From: Blastococcus sp. DSM 46786
Lineage (GTDB): Bacteria; Actinomycetota; Actinomycetes; Mycobacteriales; Geodermatophilaceae
Length of the DNA stretch: 64,000 bases
Assembly (NCBI RefSeq): GCF_900109665.1
Contig: NZ_FOAO01000001.1
Span: 186,001-250,000 of the forward strand
Direction of reading: 5' to 3'
The notes under the pieces are model-generated. The model had not been told where the DNA came from. It saw nothing but the letters and a program-made list of their open reading frames with translations, and did no database searches. The translations under genes were made by a program, and so were the position numbers. Below are positions 28,875-37,262 of this stretch, piece after piece (position 1 is the first letter of the stretch; each line of letters begins with the position of its first letter).

Positions 28875-29776
28875 CCACGACCAACGTGGCCGCGGTCATC
28901 GTCACCTACAACCGGGCGGACAAGCTCGGCAAGGTGATCGAGCAGGTCCTGAGCCAGGACCGCCCGGCCGACCAGGTGATCGTGGTGGACAACGCCTCCA
29001 CCGACTCGACCGCCTCCGTCCTCGACCAGTACCGGGGCCGCGACACGGTCCACATCGAGCAGCTCGCGGAGAACACCGGCGGCGCCGGCGGCTTCGCGCA
29101 CGGCATGTCGGTGGCCTACGAGCGCGGCGCGGACCTCGTCTGGATCATGGACGACGACTGCTACGCCGACACCGACGCGCTGCGCCAGCTGGTGGACGGG
29201 CACGCGGCCGCCGAGAAGAGCATGGGCATGCGGCTGCCCTACGCCTGCTCGGTCGTGAAGTGGACCGACGGCGACGTCTGCGAGATGAACAACCCCGAGC
29301 CGACCTGGGACTGGGGGAAGCTCCTCGCCCGTGGCGAGCAGAGCGTGCTGGTCAACTCGTGCTCGTTCGTGTCGGTGATGTTCCCCCGCTGGGTGCTCAC
29401 GCAGTTCGGTCTTCCGCTGTCGGAGTACTTCATCTGGTTCGACGACCAGGAGTACACCCGCCGGATCACCGCCGCGGGGCCCGGCGTCCAGGTGCTGACG
29501 AGCACGGTGACGCACGACCTCGCGGTGAACCGCGGGGTGAACTTCGGGGACGTCAACGACTCGAACATGTGGAAGTTCGCCTACGGGGTCCGCAACGAGG
29601 CGTCCTACCGCTGGCACCACGAGGACCCGTTCGCCGCCCTGCGGTTCGCGCAGCGGCTCTTCACCGGCCTGCGGGGCGGGCGCGTGCCGTGGCGGCTGCG
29701 TCGCCGGCTGGCGAAGAAGTTCGTCGAGGGCATCCGCTTCGACCCGAAGCCGGCCTTCCCGCGCACGGTGCTCTGA
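28871..29776 (+). CDS. GT2 glycosyltransferase, galactofuranosyltransferase-like
   Basis: 301 residues. GT-A motifs: AAVIVTYNRADKLGKVIEQV, IVVDNASTDST, ENTGGAGGFAHGMSVAYERG, WIMDDDCYADTDAL (DDD at 94-96) and FIWFDDQEYTRRI. The GGAGGF element and the DDD pattern place it with GlfT1/GlfT2-type enzymes, but it is distinct from the nearby GlfT1. The GTG at 28871 overlaps the preceding stop and has GAAAGG eight bases upstream. It may add a third kind of galactofuranose or a branch; this is inference. A strong terminator follows. Confidence 0.78.
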   Translation: MTTTNVAAVIVTYNRADKLGKVIEQVLSQDRPADQVIVVDNASTDSTASVLDQYRGRDTVHIEQLAENTGGAGGFAHGMSVAYERGADLVWIMDDDCYADTDALRQLVDGHAAAEKSMGMRLPYACSVVKWTDGDVCEMNNPEPTWDWGKLLARGEQSVLVNSCSFVSVMFPRWVLTQFGLPLSEYFIWFDDQEYTRRITAAGPGVQVLTSTVTHDLAVNRGVNFGDVNDSNMWKFAYGVRNEASYRWHHEDPFAALRFAQRLFTGLRGGRVPWRLRRRLAKKFVEGIRFDPKPAFPRTVL

Positions 29777-29801
29777 CCTCGGAGCGACCTGGTACGACAG
29801 C

Positions 29802-29836
29802 GACGGACCCCCTCCCCGGCCGGGAGGGGGTCCGTC
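29802..29836. terminator. Strong bidirectional terminator between convergent genes
   Basis: A perfect 15-bp stem (GACGGACCCCCTCCC paired with GGGAGGGGGTCCGTC) around a 5-base CGGCC loop. GTACGAC (29792-29798) and GTCGTAC (29840-29846) extend the symmetry. It is centred between the stops at 29776 and 29870, so it can serve both strands. Confidence 0.8.
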
Positions 29837-29869
29837 CGCGTCGTACGGCCCAGGCGGCGTCGTCGTGGC

Positions 29870-30787
29870 TCAGCGACCCCGTCCGGGCATCGCGAACCGC
29901 TCCCGGCGCCCCGCGCGCGTGAGCGCCAGCCAGTCGCGCAGACCACGGACGTCGCGCCGGCTGAGGAAGAAGTAGCCGAACCTGACCAGCTCCAGCGGGA
30001 ACAGCCAGCGCATGCCCGGTTGGGCCATGAGGTAGCCGCGGTTGCGGTAGGTGAAGAAGCGCTTGACCTCGTCACCCGGGTACTGCGCGGAGAGCCGCCC
30101 GCCCAGGATCGGGACGAACTCGTCTCCGCCCTGCGGATGCAGGTACACCGCCCGCATCGTGGTCCCGAAGGCCAGCCCCGAGCGCTGCAGGCGGCGGTGG
30201 ATCTCCGTCTCGTCGCCCCGCAGGAACAGCCGCAGGTCCGGCACGCCGACCGCCTGGAACGCCGAGGCCCGGAAGAGCGCACCGTTGAACAGGGACGCGT
30301 ACGACGGCAGGAACTCCCCCGGCTCGAAGGCGTCCACGGTCCCCCACCAGCGGAGGCCGCGGCGCAGCGGGAAGGCGAGGCGCCGGGGATCGGCCTCGTC
30401 CACCACGGCCGGTGAGACCTGGGCGAGCCCGCGCGTCCTGGCCTCCCCCAGGAGGACCTCGAGGACGTCGTCGCCCCCGGGGCGCCCGTCGTCGTCGGCG
30501 CACCACACCCAGTCCGCGCCGAGGGACAGGGCGGTCAGCAGCCCGAGCGCGAACCCGCCGGCACCACCGAGGTTCGTCCGCGACGGCAGGTAGACGGTCC
30601 GGGCGCCGTACGCCTCCACGACCGCCCGGGTCTCGGCGTCGGCGCCGTTGTCCACGACGACGACGGCACCGACCGGCCGGGTCTGCGCCGCGATGGCCTG
30701 CAGGCTCTGGCGGAGCAGTTCGGCCCGCTGCCGGGTGACGATGACCGCGACGACGAGTTCGTCAGCGGCCCGCGGCACCGTGCTCAC
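29870..30787 (-). CDS. glfT1: Galactofuranosyltransferase GlfT1
   Basis: Starts the galactan by adding the first Galf residues to the rhamnose linker. 305 residues, against 304 in M. tuberculosis, with close matches along the length: VVVVDNGADAET, TNLGGAGGFALGLLTALSLG, DWVWCADDDG (DDD at 98-100), RRLAFPLRRGLRWW, SLFNGALFRASAF, LRLFLRGDETEIHRRLQRSG and VKRFFTYRNRGYLMAQPG. The GTG at 30787 overlaps the wzt stop (GTGA). Operon order wzm, wzt, glfT1 puts polymer start and export under one promoter. Confidence 0.93.
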   Translation of the reverse strand: MSTVPRAADELVVAVIVTRQRAELLRQSLQAIAAQTRPVGAVVVVDNGADAETRAVVEAYGARTVYLPSRTNLGGAGGFALGLLTALSLGADWVWCADDDGRPGGDDVLEVLLGEARTRGLAQVSPAVVDEADPRRLAFPLRRGLRWWGTVDAFEPGEFLPSYASLFNGALFRASAFQAVGVPDLRLFLRGDETEIHRRLQRSGLAFGTTMRAVYLHPQGGDEFVPILGGRLSAQYPGDEVKRFFTYRNRGYLMAQPGMRWLFPLELVRFGYFFLSRRDVRGLRDWLALTRAGRRERFAMPGRGR

Positions 30788-31554
30788 GCGGCACCGTGCC
30801 CCTCGTCGGGATACGCCTCGGGCCCCTTGTAGGCGCGCAGGACGTCCTTCAGCGGGCCCTGCTGCCTGATCCGCCCGTGCTCCATCCAGATGGCGCTCGT
30901 GCACAGCCGCATGAGGAACTCGTCGGAGTGGGAGGCGAAGACGAGCAGACCGGCACGGTCGACCAGGTCGCTGAGGCGGTCCCGCGCCTTCTCGAGGAAG
31001 GCCGCGTCGACGGCCCCGATGCCTTCGTCGAGGAGGAGGATCTCGGGGTCGATGCTGGTCACGACGCCGAGGGCCAGCCGGACGCGCATACCCGTCGAGT
31101 AGGTGCGCAGCGGCATGGAGAGGAAGTCGCCGAGCTCCGTGAAGTCGGCGATGTCGTCGACCCGCTTCTCCATCTGCTTCCGCGTCATGCCCAGGAACAG
31201 CCCGCGGATCATGATGTTCTCGTAGCCGGAGATCTCCGGGTCCATCCCGACGCCGAGGTCGAACACCGGGGCGACGCGCCCTTCCACTACGGCGGTGCCG
31301 CGGGTGGGCTCGTAGATGCCGGCGAGCAGCCGCAGCAGCGTGGACTTGCCGGCGCCGTTGTGCCCGACCAGGCCGACGCGTGCGCCGTGCTGGAGGTCCA
31401 CGTTGATGTCGCGGAGCGCCTCGATGATCGGCACCTTGGTGTCGCTGCTGATGTTGCCGCCGACGACGCCGAGCACGGTCTTCTTGAGAGACCTGCTCTT
31501 CGCGTCGAAGATGGGGAAGTCCACAGACGCATCCCGCGTCGTGATGCTGACCAC
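30784..31554 (-). CDS. wzt: ABC-2 polysaccharide exporter, ATP-binding subunit (Wzt)
   Basis: ATPase of a galactan or O-antigen-type exporter. 256 residues: Walker A VGHNGAGKSTLLRLLAG, ABC signature YSTGMRVRLALGV, Walker B EILLLDEGIGAVD, and H-loop VFASHS. The N-terminal 30 residues (FPIFDAKSRSLKKTVLG) are typical of Wzt/TagH ATPases. There is no C-terminal carbohydrate-binding extension. The GTG at 31554 has AAAGG eight bases upstream. It matches the M. tuberculosis Rv3781-type subunit that works with Rv3783. Confidence 0.93.
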   Translation of the reverse strand: MVSITTRDASVDFPIFDAKSRSLKKTVLGVVGGNISSDTKVPIIEALRDINVDLQHGARVGLVGHNGAGKSTLLRLLAGIYEPTRGTAVVEGRVAPVFDLGVGMDPEISGYENIMIRGLFLGMTRKQMEKRVDDIADFTELGDFLSMPLRTYSTGMRVRLALGVVTSIDPEILLLDEGIGAVDAAFLEKARDRLSDLVDRAGLLVFASHSDEFLMRLCTSAIWMEHGRIRQQGPLKDVLRAYKGPEAYPDEGHGAA

Positions 31555-31589
31555 GAACCGTGCCTTTCTGTCGGCGGACCTGGCAGGCG

Positions 31590-32426
31590 TCAGACCCAGT
31601 AGGCGACGCGGGCTCGGTACCGGCGCATGACGGTGAGGGCGAGGACCCAGCCGACGACGGTGATCGCCAGGACGACCACCCAGTGTCGCAGGTTCTGGTC
31701 GGCCCCGAGCATGGGCGCCCGGACGATCTCGAGGAAGTGGAGGAAGGGGTTGAGCTCCGCCCACCGCGCCCGCTCGGCGATCGCCGGGTTGGGGCTGTTC
31801 AGGAAGTCCTCGTAGATCCAGACGATCGGGGTCATGAAGAACATCAGCTGGACGATGCTCTGGGTGATCGGCGTGAGGTCACGGAAGCGGGTGCTCACGA
31901 TCCCCGCCAGCAGCGCGATCCAGAGGCCGTTGAGCATCAGCAGCAGGAACCCGGGAATCGCCGCCAGCGACATCCACGTGAGCGGCTGCGGGAACACGAT
32001 GAGCATGACCGCGTAGACGATCAGGTTGTGCGCGAAGAAGAGGATCTGGCGCCACACCAGCCGGTACACGTGCACGCTGATCGGTGAGGGCAGGTGCTTG
32101 ATCAGGCCCTCGTTGGCGATGAACACCTCGGAGCCCTCGTTGATGCACCCGGCGATGAAGCCCCACACGATGAAGCCGACGAGGATGTAGGGAAGCTGCT
32201 CCGCCAGCGGGTTGCCGAAGAGGCCCGCGTACAGGATGCCCAGCGCGACCGCGGTGACCGCCATGCTGATGGTGATCCAGATGGGGCCGAGCAGGGACCG
32301 CCGGTACCGCTGCCGGATGTCCTGCCAGCCGAGGTGCCCCCAGAGCTCGCGCTGACGCCACCCGTCTGCCAGGTCCGCCAGCGCCCTCCGCCAGGGGGAC
32401 TCGACCGGGGTCGTCGCTGCGCTCAC
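31590..32426 (-). CDS. wzm: ABC-2 polysaccharide exporter, membrane subunit (Wzm)
   Basis: Permease that moves the lipid-linked galactan across the membrane. 278 residues with six transmembrane helices. The family N-terminus is present (WGHLGWQDIRQRYRRSLLGP, the amphipathic gate helix), followed by IWITISMAVTAVALGILYAGL. Later NEGLIKHLPSPISVHVYRLV and MFFMTPIVWIYEDF are ABC2 hallmarks. The GTG at 32426 follows TAGCGT by seven bases, so translation probably begins at the 5' end of the message. Confidence 0.93.
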   Translation of the reverse strand: MSAATTPVESPWRRALADLADGWRQRELWGHLGWQDIRQRYRRSLLGPIWITISMAVTAVALGILYAGLFGNPLAEQLPYILVGFIVWGFIAGCINEGSEVFIANEGLIKHLPSPISVHVYRLVWRQILFFAHNLIVYAVMLIVFPQPLTWMSLAAIPGFLLLMLNGLWIALLAGIVSTRFRDLTPITQSIVQLMFFMTPIVWIYEDFLNSPNPAIAERARWAELNPFLHFLEIVRAPMLGADQNLRHWVVVLAITVVGWVLALTVMRRYRARVAYWV

Positions 32427-32761
32427 GGGCTCGACGCTACCTGCGTCGTCGACGGGAGGACCGCAGGCGCCGGTGTGACGGACGACCCCGTCCACCCCTC
32501 GGGACACGGGGGTCACAGCCTGCCCACCAGCACGCCCTGGCGCCGGCCGTGTGACGGCTGTGGTGCCAGGTCACCCGCGTGGCCAGGCGTGCGCCGTCGA
32601 CCTCCGACGCCACCGCCGGCCCCGTGTCGGGGACCCGGCACGCCCCCTCGCGTGGCTAGCCTCGCAGGACCGATGCCATGCACTCGAGACGCCCGCGCGC
32701 CGACGCCGGCGCCGTCCGGGAGCGTCGGGACGACGCTGGCCACCGCAGATGTGAGGACACC
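32427..32761. promoter_or_regulatory. 335-nt divergent regulatory region between wzm and the LCP gene
   Basis: No convincing gene. On the minus strand TAGCGT (32434-32439) is a leaderless -10 for wzm. On the plus strand TAGCCT (about 32656) is a possible -10 for the LCP gene, about 100 nt before its start, and GAGGA provides its ribosome-binding site. A nested hairpin at 32537-32569 is listed separately. The rest is GC-rich sequence in which I see nothing. Confidence 0.5.
32537..32569. other. Nested hairpin in the wzm/LCP divergent region
   Basis: CTGGCGCC (32537-32544) pairs with GGTGCCAG (32562-32569) through one G-T wobble, and inside it GCCGT pairs with ACGGC around GTG. The symmetry and its central place suggest a protein-binding or RNA-structure element. 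Function unknown. Confidence 0.4.
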
Positions 32762-34321
32762 GTGAGCCGAGACCGGAACGAGCAGGACAGCCCGACCGGG
32801 CGGCCGCTCCCCCCGCGCCTCGACCCCCGCGCGGGGCGGCCGCCCCGTCGCCGCGCGGAGGAGGGCCCGGTGGGCCGGGCCGGCGCAGCGGCACCCCGGG
32901 GCCGTCGCGGCCACCGCGCCGCGGTCGCCACCCGCGTCGTCGCGGGGGCGCTGGCCGCGACGCTCCTCGCCGGCTCCGGCTGGGGCTGGTACCTGGGGCA
33001 GGTGGCCGCGGCCACCGTCAACCGGACCGACGCCATCCCCGAGGACGGCAACCAGGGTTCGGGCCGGGCAGGCGAGGCGATGAACCTGCTGCTCGTCGGC
33101 AACGACAGCCGCAGCGCCCTGACCGCGCAGCAGCTCACCGAGCTCAACGCCGGGACCGACTCCGGCGTCAACACCGACACGATGATCCTGGTGCACGTGC
33201 CCGCGGACGGATCGCGCGCCTCCTTCGTCAGCTTTCCGCGGGACTCCTGGGTGGAGATCCCCGGATACGGGGAGGACCGGCTGAACGCCGCCTACGCCTA
33301 CGGCCGGATGAACGCCCCGGACTTCTCCTCGGAGGAGGAGAAGTCCGCCCGGGGCTCGCAGCTCCTGGTGCAGACGATCTCCAAGCTGACCGGTCTGCAG
33401 ATCGACCACTACGCGGAGGTGGACCTGCTCGGCTTCTTCGAGCTGTCGAGCGTCGTCGGCGGCGTCGAGGTCAACCTCTGCAAGGCGGTCGACGACCGCG
33501 AGTGGTCCGGTGCCTACTTCCCCGCCGGCGTGCAGACGATCAGCGGCGCCGATGCGCTGAAGTTCGTGCGTCAGCGGCACAACTTCGGCCCCCAGGGCCG
33601 CGGCGACTTCGACCGCATCGTCCGCCAGCAGGTGTTCATCGCGGGCGTGCTGCGCAAGATGCTCTCCGAGGACGTGCTGCTCGACCTGGGCAAGCAGCGG
33701 CAGCTGGTGCAGGCCGCCGCCGAATCGCTGACCGTCGACCAGTCGCTGGACCTGATGCAGCTGGCCGAGCAGATGCAGTCGGTGGCCGCCGGCAGCATCG
33801 AGTTCCAGACCGTGCCGAACGTCGGCACGGGCGAGGAGGAGGGCAAGTCGATCGTCCGGCTCGAGGACGAGGACGCGCTGCAGGCCTTCTTCGCCGACCT
33901 CTCGGCCGAGCCCGAGCCCGAGGCCCCGGTGACCGCAGAGGCCCCGGCGACCGTCGACCCCTCGGCGGTGACCATCGACGTCTACAACGGATCCGGCACC
34001 TCGGGCCTCGCCGCGAAGGCCGCTTCGTCCCTGACCACCGCCGGGTTCACCGTCGGCTCCACCGGTAACGCCTCGTCCATGGACCACGAGCGGACCGAGG
34101 TCCGCTACGCCGCCGGGGACGAGGCGCTGGCCAGCACGGTGGCGGCCGCCATCCCCGGGGCCGTCGCCGCGGAGAGCGAGGACGCCGGCCGCGGTACGGT
34201 CCAGCTCGTGCTCGGCAGCGACTTCAACGGCGTCGGTCAGGCGGTCACCCCGCCGCCCCCCGCCCCGGAGGTCGTCGCAGAAGATGCCCGCACGGCGGCT
34301 GACACCTCCTGCATCAACTGA
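32762..34321 (+). CDS. LytR-CpsA-Psr family wall-polymer ligase
   Basis: LCP enzymes transfer lipid-linked wall polymers onto peptidoglycan outside the membrane. 519 residues: a basic, Pro-rich cytoplasmic start, one transmembrane helix at about 58-80, then the LCP domain with LLLVGNDSRS, DTDTMILVHV-type and FVSFPRDSWVEIPGYGEDRLNAAYAYG, where the conserved Arg/Asp residues bind pyrophosphate, and FVRQRHNFGPQGRGDFDRIVRQQ. A LytR_C domain (VTIDVYNGSGTSGLA) follows at about 400-480. It corresponds to Rv3267 (CpsA1/Lcp1), which joins arabinogalactan to peptidoglycan, so it is the likely galactan ligase here. Confidence 0.92.
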   Translation: MSRDRNEQDSPTGRPLPPRLDPRAGRPPRRRAEEGPVGRAGAAAPRGRRGHRAAVATRVVAGALAATLLAGSGWGWYLGQVAAATVNRTDAIPEDGNQGSGRAGEAMNLLLVGNDSRSALTAQQLTELNAGTDSGVNTDTMILVHVPADGSRASFVSFPRDSWVEIPGYGEDRLNAAYAYGRMNAPDFSSEEEKSARGSQLLVQTISKLTGLQIDHYAEVDLLGFFELSSVVGGVEVNLCKAVDDREWSGAYFPAGVQTISGADALKFVRQRHNFGPQGRGDFDRIVRQQVFIAGVLRKMLSEDVLLDLGKQRQLVQAAAESLTVDQSLDLMQLAEQMQSVAAGSIEFQTVPNVGTGEEEGKSIVRLEDEDALQAFFADLSAEPEPEAPVTAEAPATVDPSAVTIDVYNGSGTSGLAAKAASSLTTAGFTVGSTGNASSMDHERTEVRYAAGDEALASTVAAAIPGAVAAESEDAGRGTVQLVLGSDFNGVGQAVTPPPPAPEVVAEDARTAADTSCIN

Positions 34322-35121
34322 TGCCCGCCGCTGATCCCACACCGGCCGACCTGCTGGCGCGCGTCCTGCGCCGGTCCCCCGCCACACCTCTCGTCACCTA
34401 CTACGACGACACCGCCGGGGAGCGGGTGGAGCTGTCCGCGGCGACCCTGGCGAACTGGGTGGCCAAGACGGCCAACCTCCTGCAGGAGGAGTTCGACGTC
34501 GCGCCGGGACACACCGTCGTGGTGGCGCTGCCCGTGCACTGGCAGACCGCGGCCGTCCTGCTGGCGGTGTGGAGCTGCGGCGCCACCGTGCTGGACACCG
34601 CCGCCGAGGACGAGGGCGGTCTGCAAGGTGCCGACGTCGTCCTCGCCGCCCAGGAACGGCTGGCACCGCTGGAGGAGCAGGGGGTCGAGGACCTGCTGGG
34701 TCTGTCGCTGCACCCCCTCGGCATGGGAATGAGCGGCTACGCGGGTCCGGCCCGGGACTTCGCGCTCGAGGTGCGGGTGCACGGCGACGTCTTCGCCCCG
34801 TGGTCGCCGCCACGGCCGGCCGACCCCGGCCTGGTGGCGGGCGGCCTCGAGCTCTCCCTGGGCGGGCTGGTGGAGGCCGCCGGTGAGCTGGCCGACCGGC
34901 TCGGCATCGTGGAGGGCGACCGGCTGCTGGTCGACACCCGCGTGGCCGCCGAGGCCGGGCCGGTCGCCTGGTTGCTCGCGCCGCTCGCGGCCGGCGCCTC
35001 CGTGGTCCTGGTCACCTCGGCCGACCTGCCGGGGCTGGCGCGCCGGGCGGCGAGCGAGCGCGTGACGGCTACGCTCGGGCAGCGTGTCGACGGCATCCGC
35101 GAACTGGGTCGCGACGACTGA
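34321..35121 (+). CDS. TIGR03089 family protein (AMP-binding-like)
   Basis: 266-residue actinobacterial protein of the TIGR03089 family, homologous to Rv3268. It resembles the N-terminal part of acyl-adenylating enzymes (RVELSAATLANWVAKTANLL, HTVVVALPVHWQTAAVLLAVWSCGATVL) but lacks the P-loop and the C-terminal domain, so catalysis as an adenylase is unlikely. Its ATG overlaps the LCP stop (TGATG), which indicates co-translation with the ligase. Function unknown. Confidence 0.8.
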   Translation: MPAADPTPADLLARVLRRSPATPLVTYYDDTAGERVELSAATLANWVAKTANLLQEEFDVAPGHTVVVALPVHWQTAAVLLAVWSCGATVLDTAAEDEGGLQGADVVLAAQERLAPLEEQGVEDLLGLSLHPLGMGMSGYAGPARDFALEVRVHGDVFAPWSPPRPADPGLVAGGLELSLGGLVEAAGELADRLGIVEGDRLLVDTRVAAEAGPVAWLLAPLAAGASVVLVTSADLPGLARRAASERVTATLGQRVDGIRELGRDD

Positions 35122-35163
35122 CCCGTCCGCGCCGACGCCCGCCCGTCCCACGACGTCACCGCC

Positions 35164-35984
35164 GTGACGTTCTCGGTCCTGGCCCGTGATCCCGTCACCG
35201 GGGACCTCGGCATCGCCGTCTCGTCCTGCATCCTGGCCGTCGGCCGGGCGGTGCCTGCGGCGCAGCCCGGCGTGGGGGTCGTCGCCGTCCAGGCCCGCAG
35301 CCGACGGGGGCTCGGGAAGGCGCTCCTCGAGGGCCTCGCAGCCGGTTCGACGCCCGCAGGGCTGGTGCGGCGGGCGGCGCACTCGGCCGAGGACGCCGAC
35401 CGGCAGATCGCGGTCCTGGACGCCACGGGCCGGGTCTCCGCGGACACCGGCCCGGGATCGTTCCCCGTGTCCGGGCACCTGGTGGGTGCGGGGTTCAGCG
35501 TGCAGGGCAACATGCTCGCCTCCGACGAGGTGCTGCCGGCGATGTCCGACTCGTTCAGCGCGACGGGCGGGGAGCTGCCCGACCGGCTCCTGGCCGCGCT
35601 CGGTGCTGGCCAGGCCGCCGGAGGGGACGTGCGCGGGCGCCAGTCCGCCGCCCTCCTGGTGGTCGGCGCCGAGCCGGCGACCGACGAGGACGACGGCGTC
35701 CGGGTGGACCTGCGGGTCGACGACTCGGGGAACCCCGTCGCCCAGCTGCGGATGCTGCACAACCTGCAGCGTGCCTACGACGAGCGGGACTACGACCACC
35801 TCGCCGTGTTCGCCCCCGAAGGAGCCCGCGACCTCTACGCCGCGCTCGCCGCGTCGCGCCGCGGTGACCGGGAAGCCGTGCGCCGGGCGCTGGAAGCGCT
35901 GCGGACGCGGCCGGCTGGTCGGCATGGTGGAGCGCGATGGCCGGCGACGACCGGCTGTCGGCGGTGTCCCGGCTGCTCGGCTGA
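35164..35984 (+). pseudogene. DUF1028 Ntn-hydrolase-like gene with apparent frameshift
   Basis: DUF1028 proteins have an Ntn-hydrolase-like fold and unclear substrates. From the GTG at 35164 about 249 residues fit well: FSVLARDPVTGDLGIAVSSC, GVVAVQARSRRGLGKALLEG, GHLVGAGFSVQGNMLAS and DDHLAVFAPEGA-like regions. At about 35910 the frame stops making sense and would run on into the antisense of the next gene. Reading one base back restores GWSAWWSAMAGDDRLSAVSR and a TGA at 35982-35984, 13 nt before the convergent gtrA stop. One missing G in the GCGGCC run explains this. It is either a true frameshift or a sequencing error. Confidence 0.75.
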
Positions 35985-35997
35985 GCACCCGCGCCGG

Positions 35998-36450
35998 TCA
36001 GAGGGGGGCGGCCGCCCGGCTCCCGCGCGACGGGGTCTCCACCGGCGCCGCGACCGGTCCCCGACCGGGAGGCGTCACCTTCATCGCCCACCGGGTGAGC
36101 AGGAAGGCGACCGGCATGGTGATCGCGACCGCCGCCGGCGGGGCCAGCTCCTCGGGGAGCAACCCCGGCGCCACCAGCACCCAGACCACCAGCATCCGGA
36201 GCACGATGGTCGTGCCGTTCGCGACCAGGTACCTCATCAGCGAGGACCGGGAGGTGGCGACACCGAACGCGTACCGGGCGTTGGCCACGTAGGCCACGAG
36301 CACCGCGAGGACCAGCGCCACGGCGTTCGCCCAGAAGTACGGCATCACCTGCAGGAACAGGAGGTACAGGCCCCAGTACAGACCGGTGTTGAGCGCGTTG
36401 ACGAGCAGGAACCGGAGGAAGACGCCGACCTGCCCTCGCTCCGCGGTCAC
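35998..36450 (-). CDS. GtrA-family membrane protein
   Basis: 150 residues with four transmembrane segments (FLRFLLVNALNTGLYWGLYL, then WANAVALVLAVLVAYVANA, a third around 75-95 and a fourth at 105-125), then a basic Pro-rich tail. It is a probable flippase or accessory for polyprenyl-phosphate sugars. The GTG start overlaps the stop of the upstream GT2 gene (GTGA). It is the last gene of the seven-gene operon starting at 42443. Confidence 0.85.
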   Translation of the reverse strand: MTAERGQVGVFLRFLLVNALNTGLYWGLYLLFLQVMPYFWANAVALVLAVLVAYVANARYAFGVATSRSSLMRYLVANGTTIVLRMLVVWVLVAPGLLPEELAPPAAVAITMPVAFLLTRWAMKVTPPGRGPVAAPVETPSRGSRAAAPL

Positions 36451-37262
36451 TGCCCGTCGGGGTCGTAGACCCCGCGCGCGGCACGCACGAGGATCTTCAC
36501 GAGCTCGAACTGCGCCCGACGGCCGTGGATCTTGGTGGGGATGGAGCCGGCGTCCGGATATGCCCGCGTGACGGGCACCTCGAGGCAGCGGTAACCCAAC
36601 CGGGCCGCCCTGATGGGGAGGTACGCGAGCAACTCGTAGGTGTCGAAGACCGAGCGCAGCGGTGCGACCCGCGGGTCCTCCAGGAGCTCCCGCGAATGGG
36701 CCCGGAAGCCGTTGGTCGTGTCGGTGTACCGACGCCGGGCCGCAAGCGACGTGAGCGGGGCGTGGAAGAGCTTGATCGCCAGGTGCCGCTCGCGCGGCGT
36801 GTTGATCGCCCGGCCCCCGGGGACGTACCGGGAGCCCTGGACGAAGCCGGCGCCGCGATCGAGCTCCTCGACGAAGCGGGGCAGGGCCGACACGTCGTCC
36901 TTGCCGTTCCCGTCCACGGTGATCACCCCGGCGTAGCCCTCGGCCATGGCGAAGGCGAGGCCCAGCCGCAGCTGCGCGCTCAGCTTGCCGGCGTCCCGCT
37001 TGACCAGCAGAGCGCGGACGCCCAGCCCGGCGAGCACGTCCGGGACGTTGGAACCGTCCGTGCTCCCGCCGTCGGCCACGATGACGTCAAGGTCCAGGCC
37101 GAGGTCACGGACCCGGCCGAGCTGCGCCAGCAGCCGCTCGCCCTCGTTGATCACCGGGATGAGGACGCAGTAGCGACTGCGCTTCTCCCGGAGGACGTGG
37201 ACCTCCCCGCGGGGCACGGCCCACCCGTTCTCCTCGCTGACGGTCAGGAGATCAGTGCTCAC
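36447..37262 (-). CDS. DPM1-like GT2 glycosyltransferase
   Basis: 271 residues. SRYCVLIPVINEGERLLAQL opens the GT-A domain, DVIVADGGSTDGS binds the nucleotide, and ITVDGNGKDDVSALPRFVEEL carries the DxN/DxD-like metal site. RHLAIKLFHAPLTSLAARRR and DTTNGFRAHSRELLED are typical of polyprenyl-phosphate-mannose/glucose synthases. No C-terminal membrane helices are seen, so the adjacent GtrA may supply the membrane part. The GTG at 37262 overlaps the preceding stop (GTGA). Confidence 0.82.
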   Translation of the reverse strand: MSTDLLTVSEENGWAVPRGEVHVLREKRSRYCVLIPVINEGERLLAQLGRVRDLGLDLDVIVADGGSTDGSNVPDVLAGLGVRALLVKRDAGKLSAQLRLGLAFAMAEGYAGVITVDGNGKDDVSALPRFVEELDRGAGFVQGSRYVPGGRAINTPRERHLAIKLFHAPLTSLAARRRYTDTTNGFRAHSRELLEDPRVAPLRSVFDTYELLAYLPIRAARLGYRCLEVPVTRAYPDAGSIPTKIHGRRAQFELVKILVRAARGVYDPDGQ

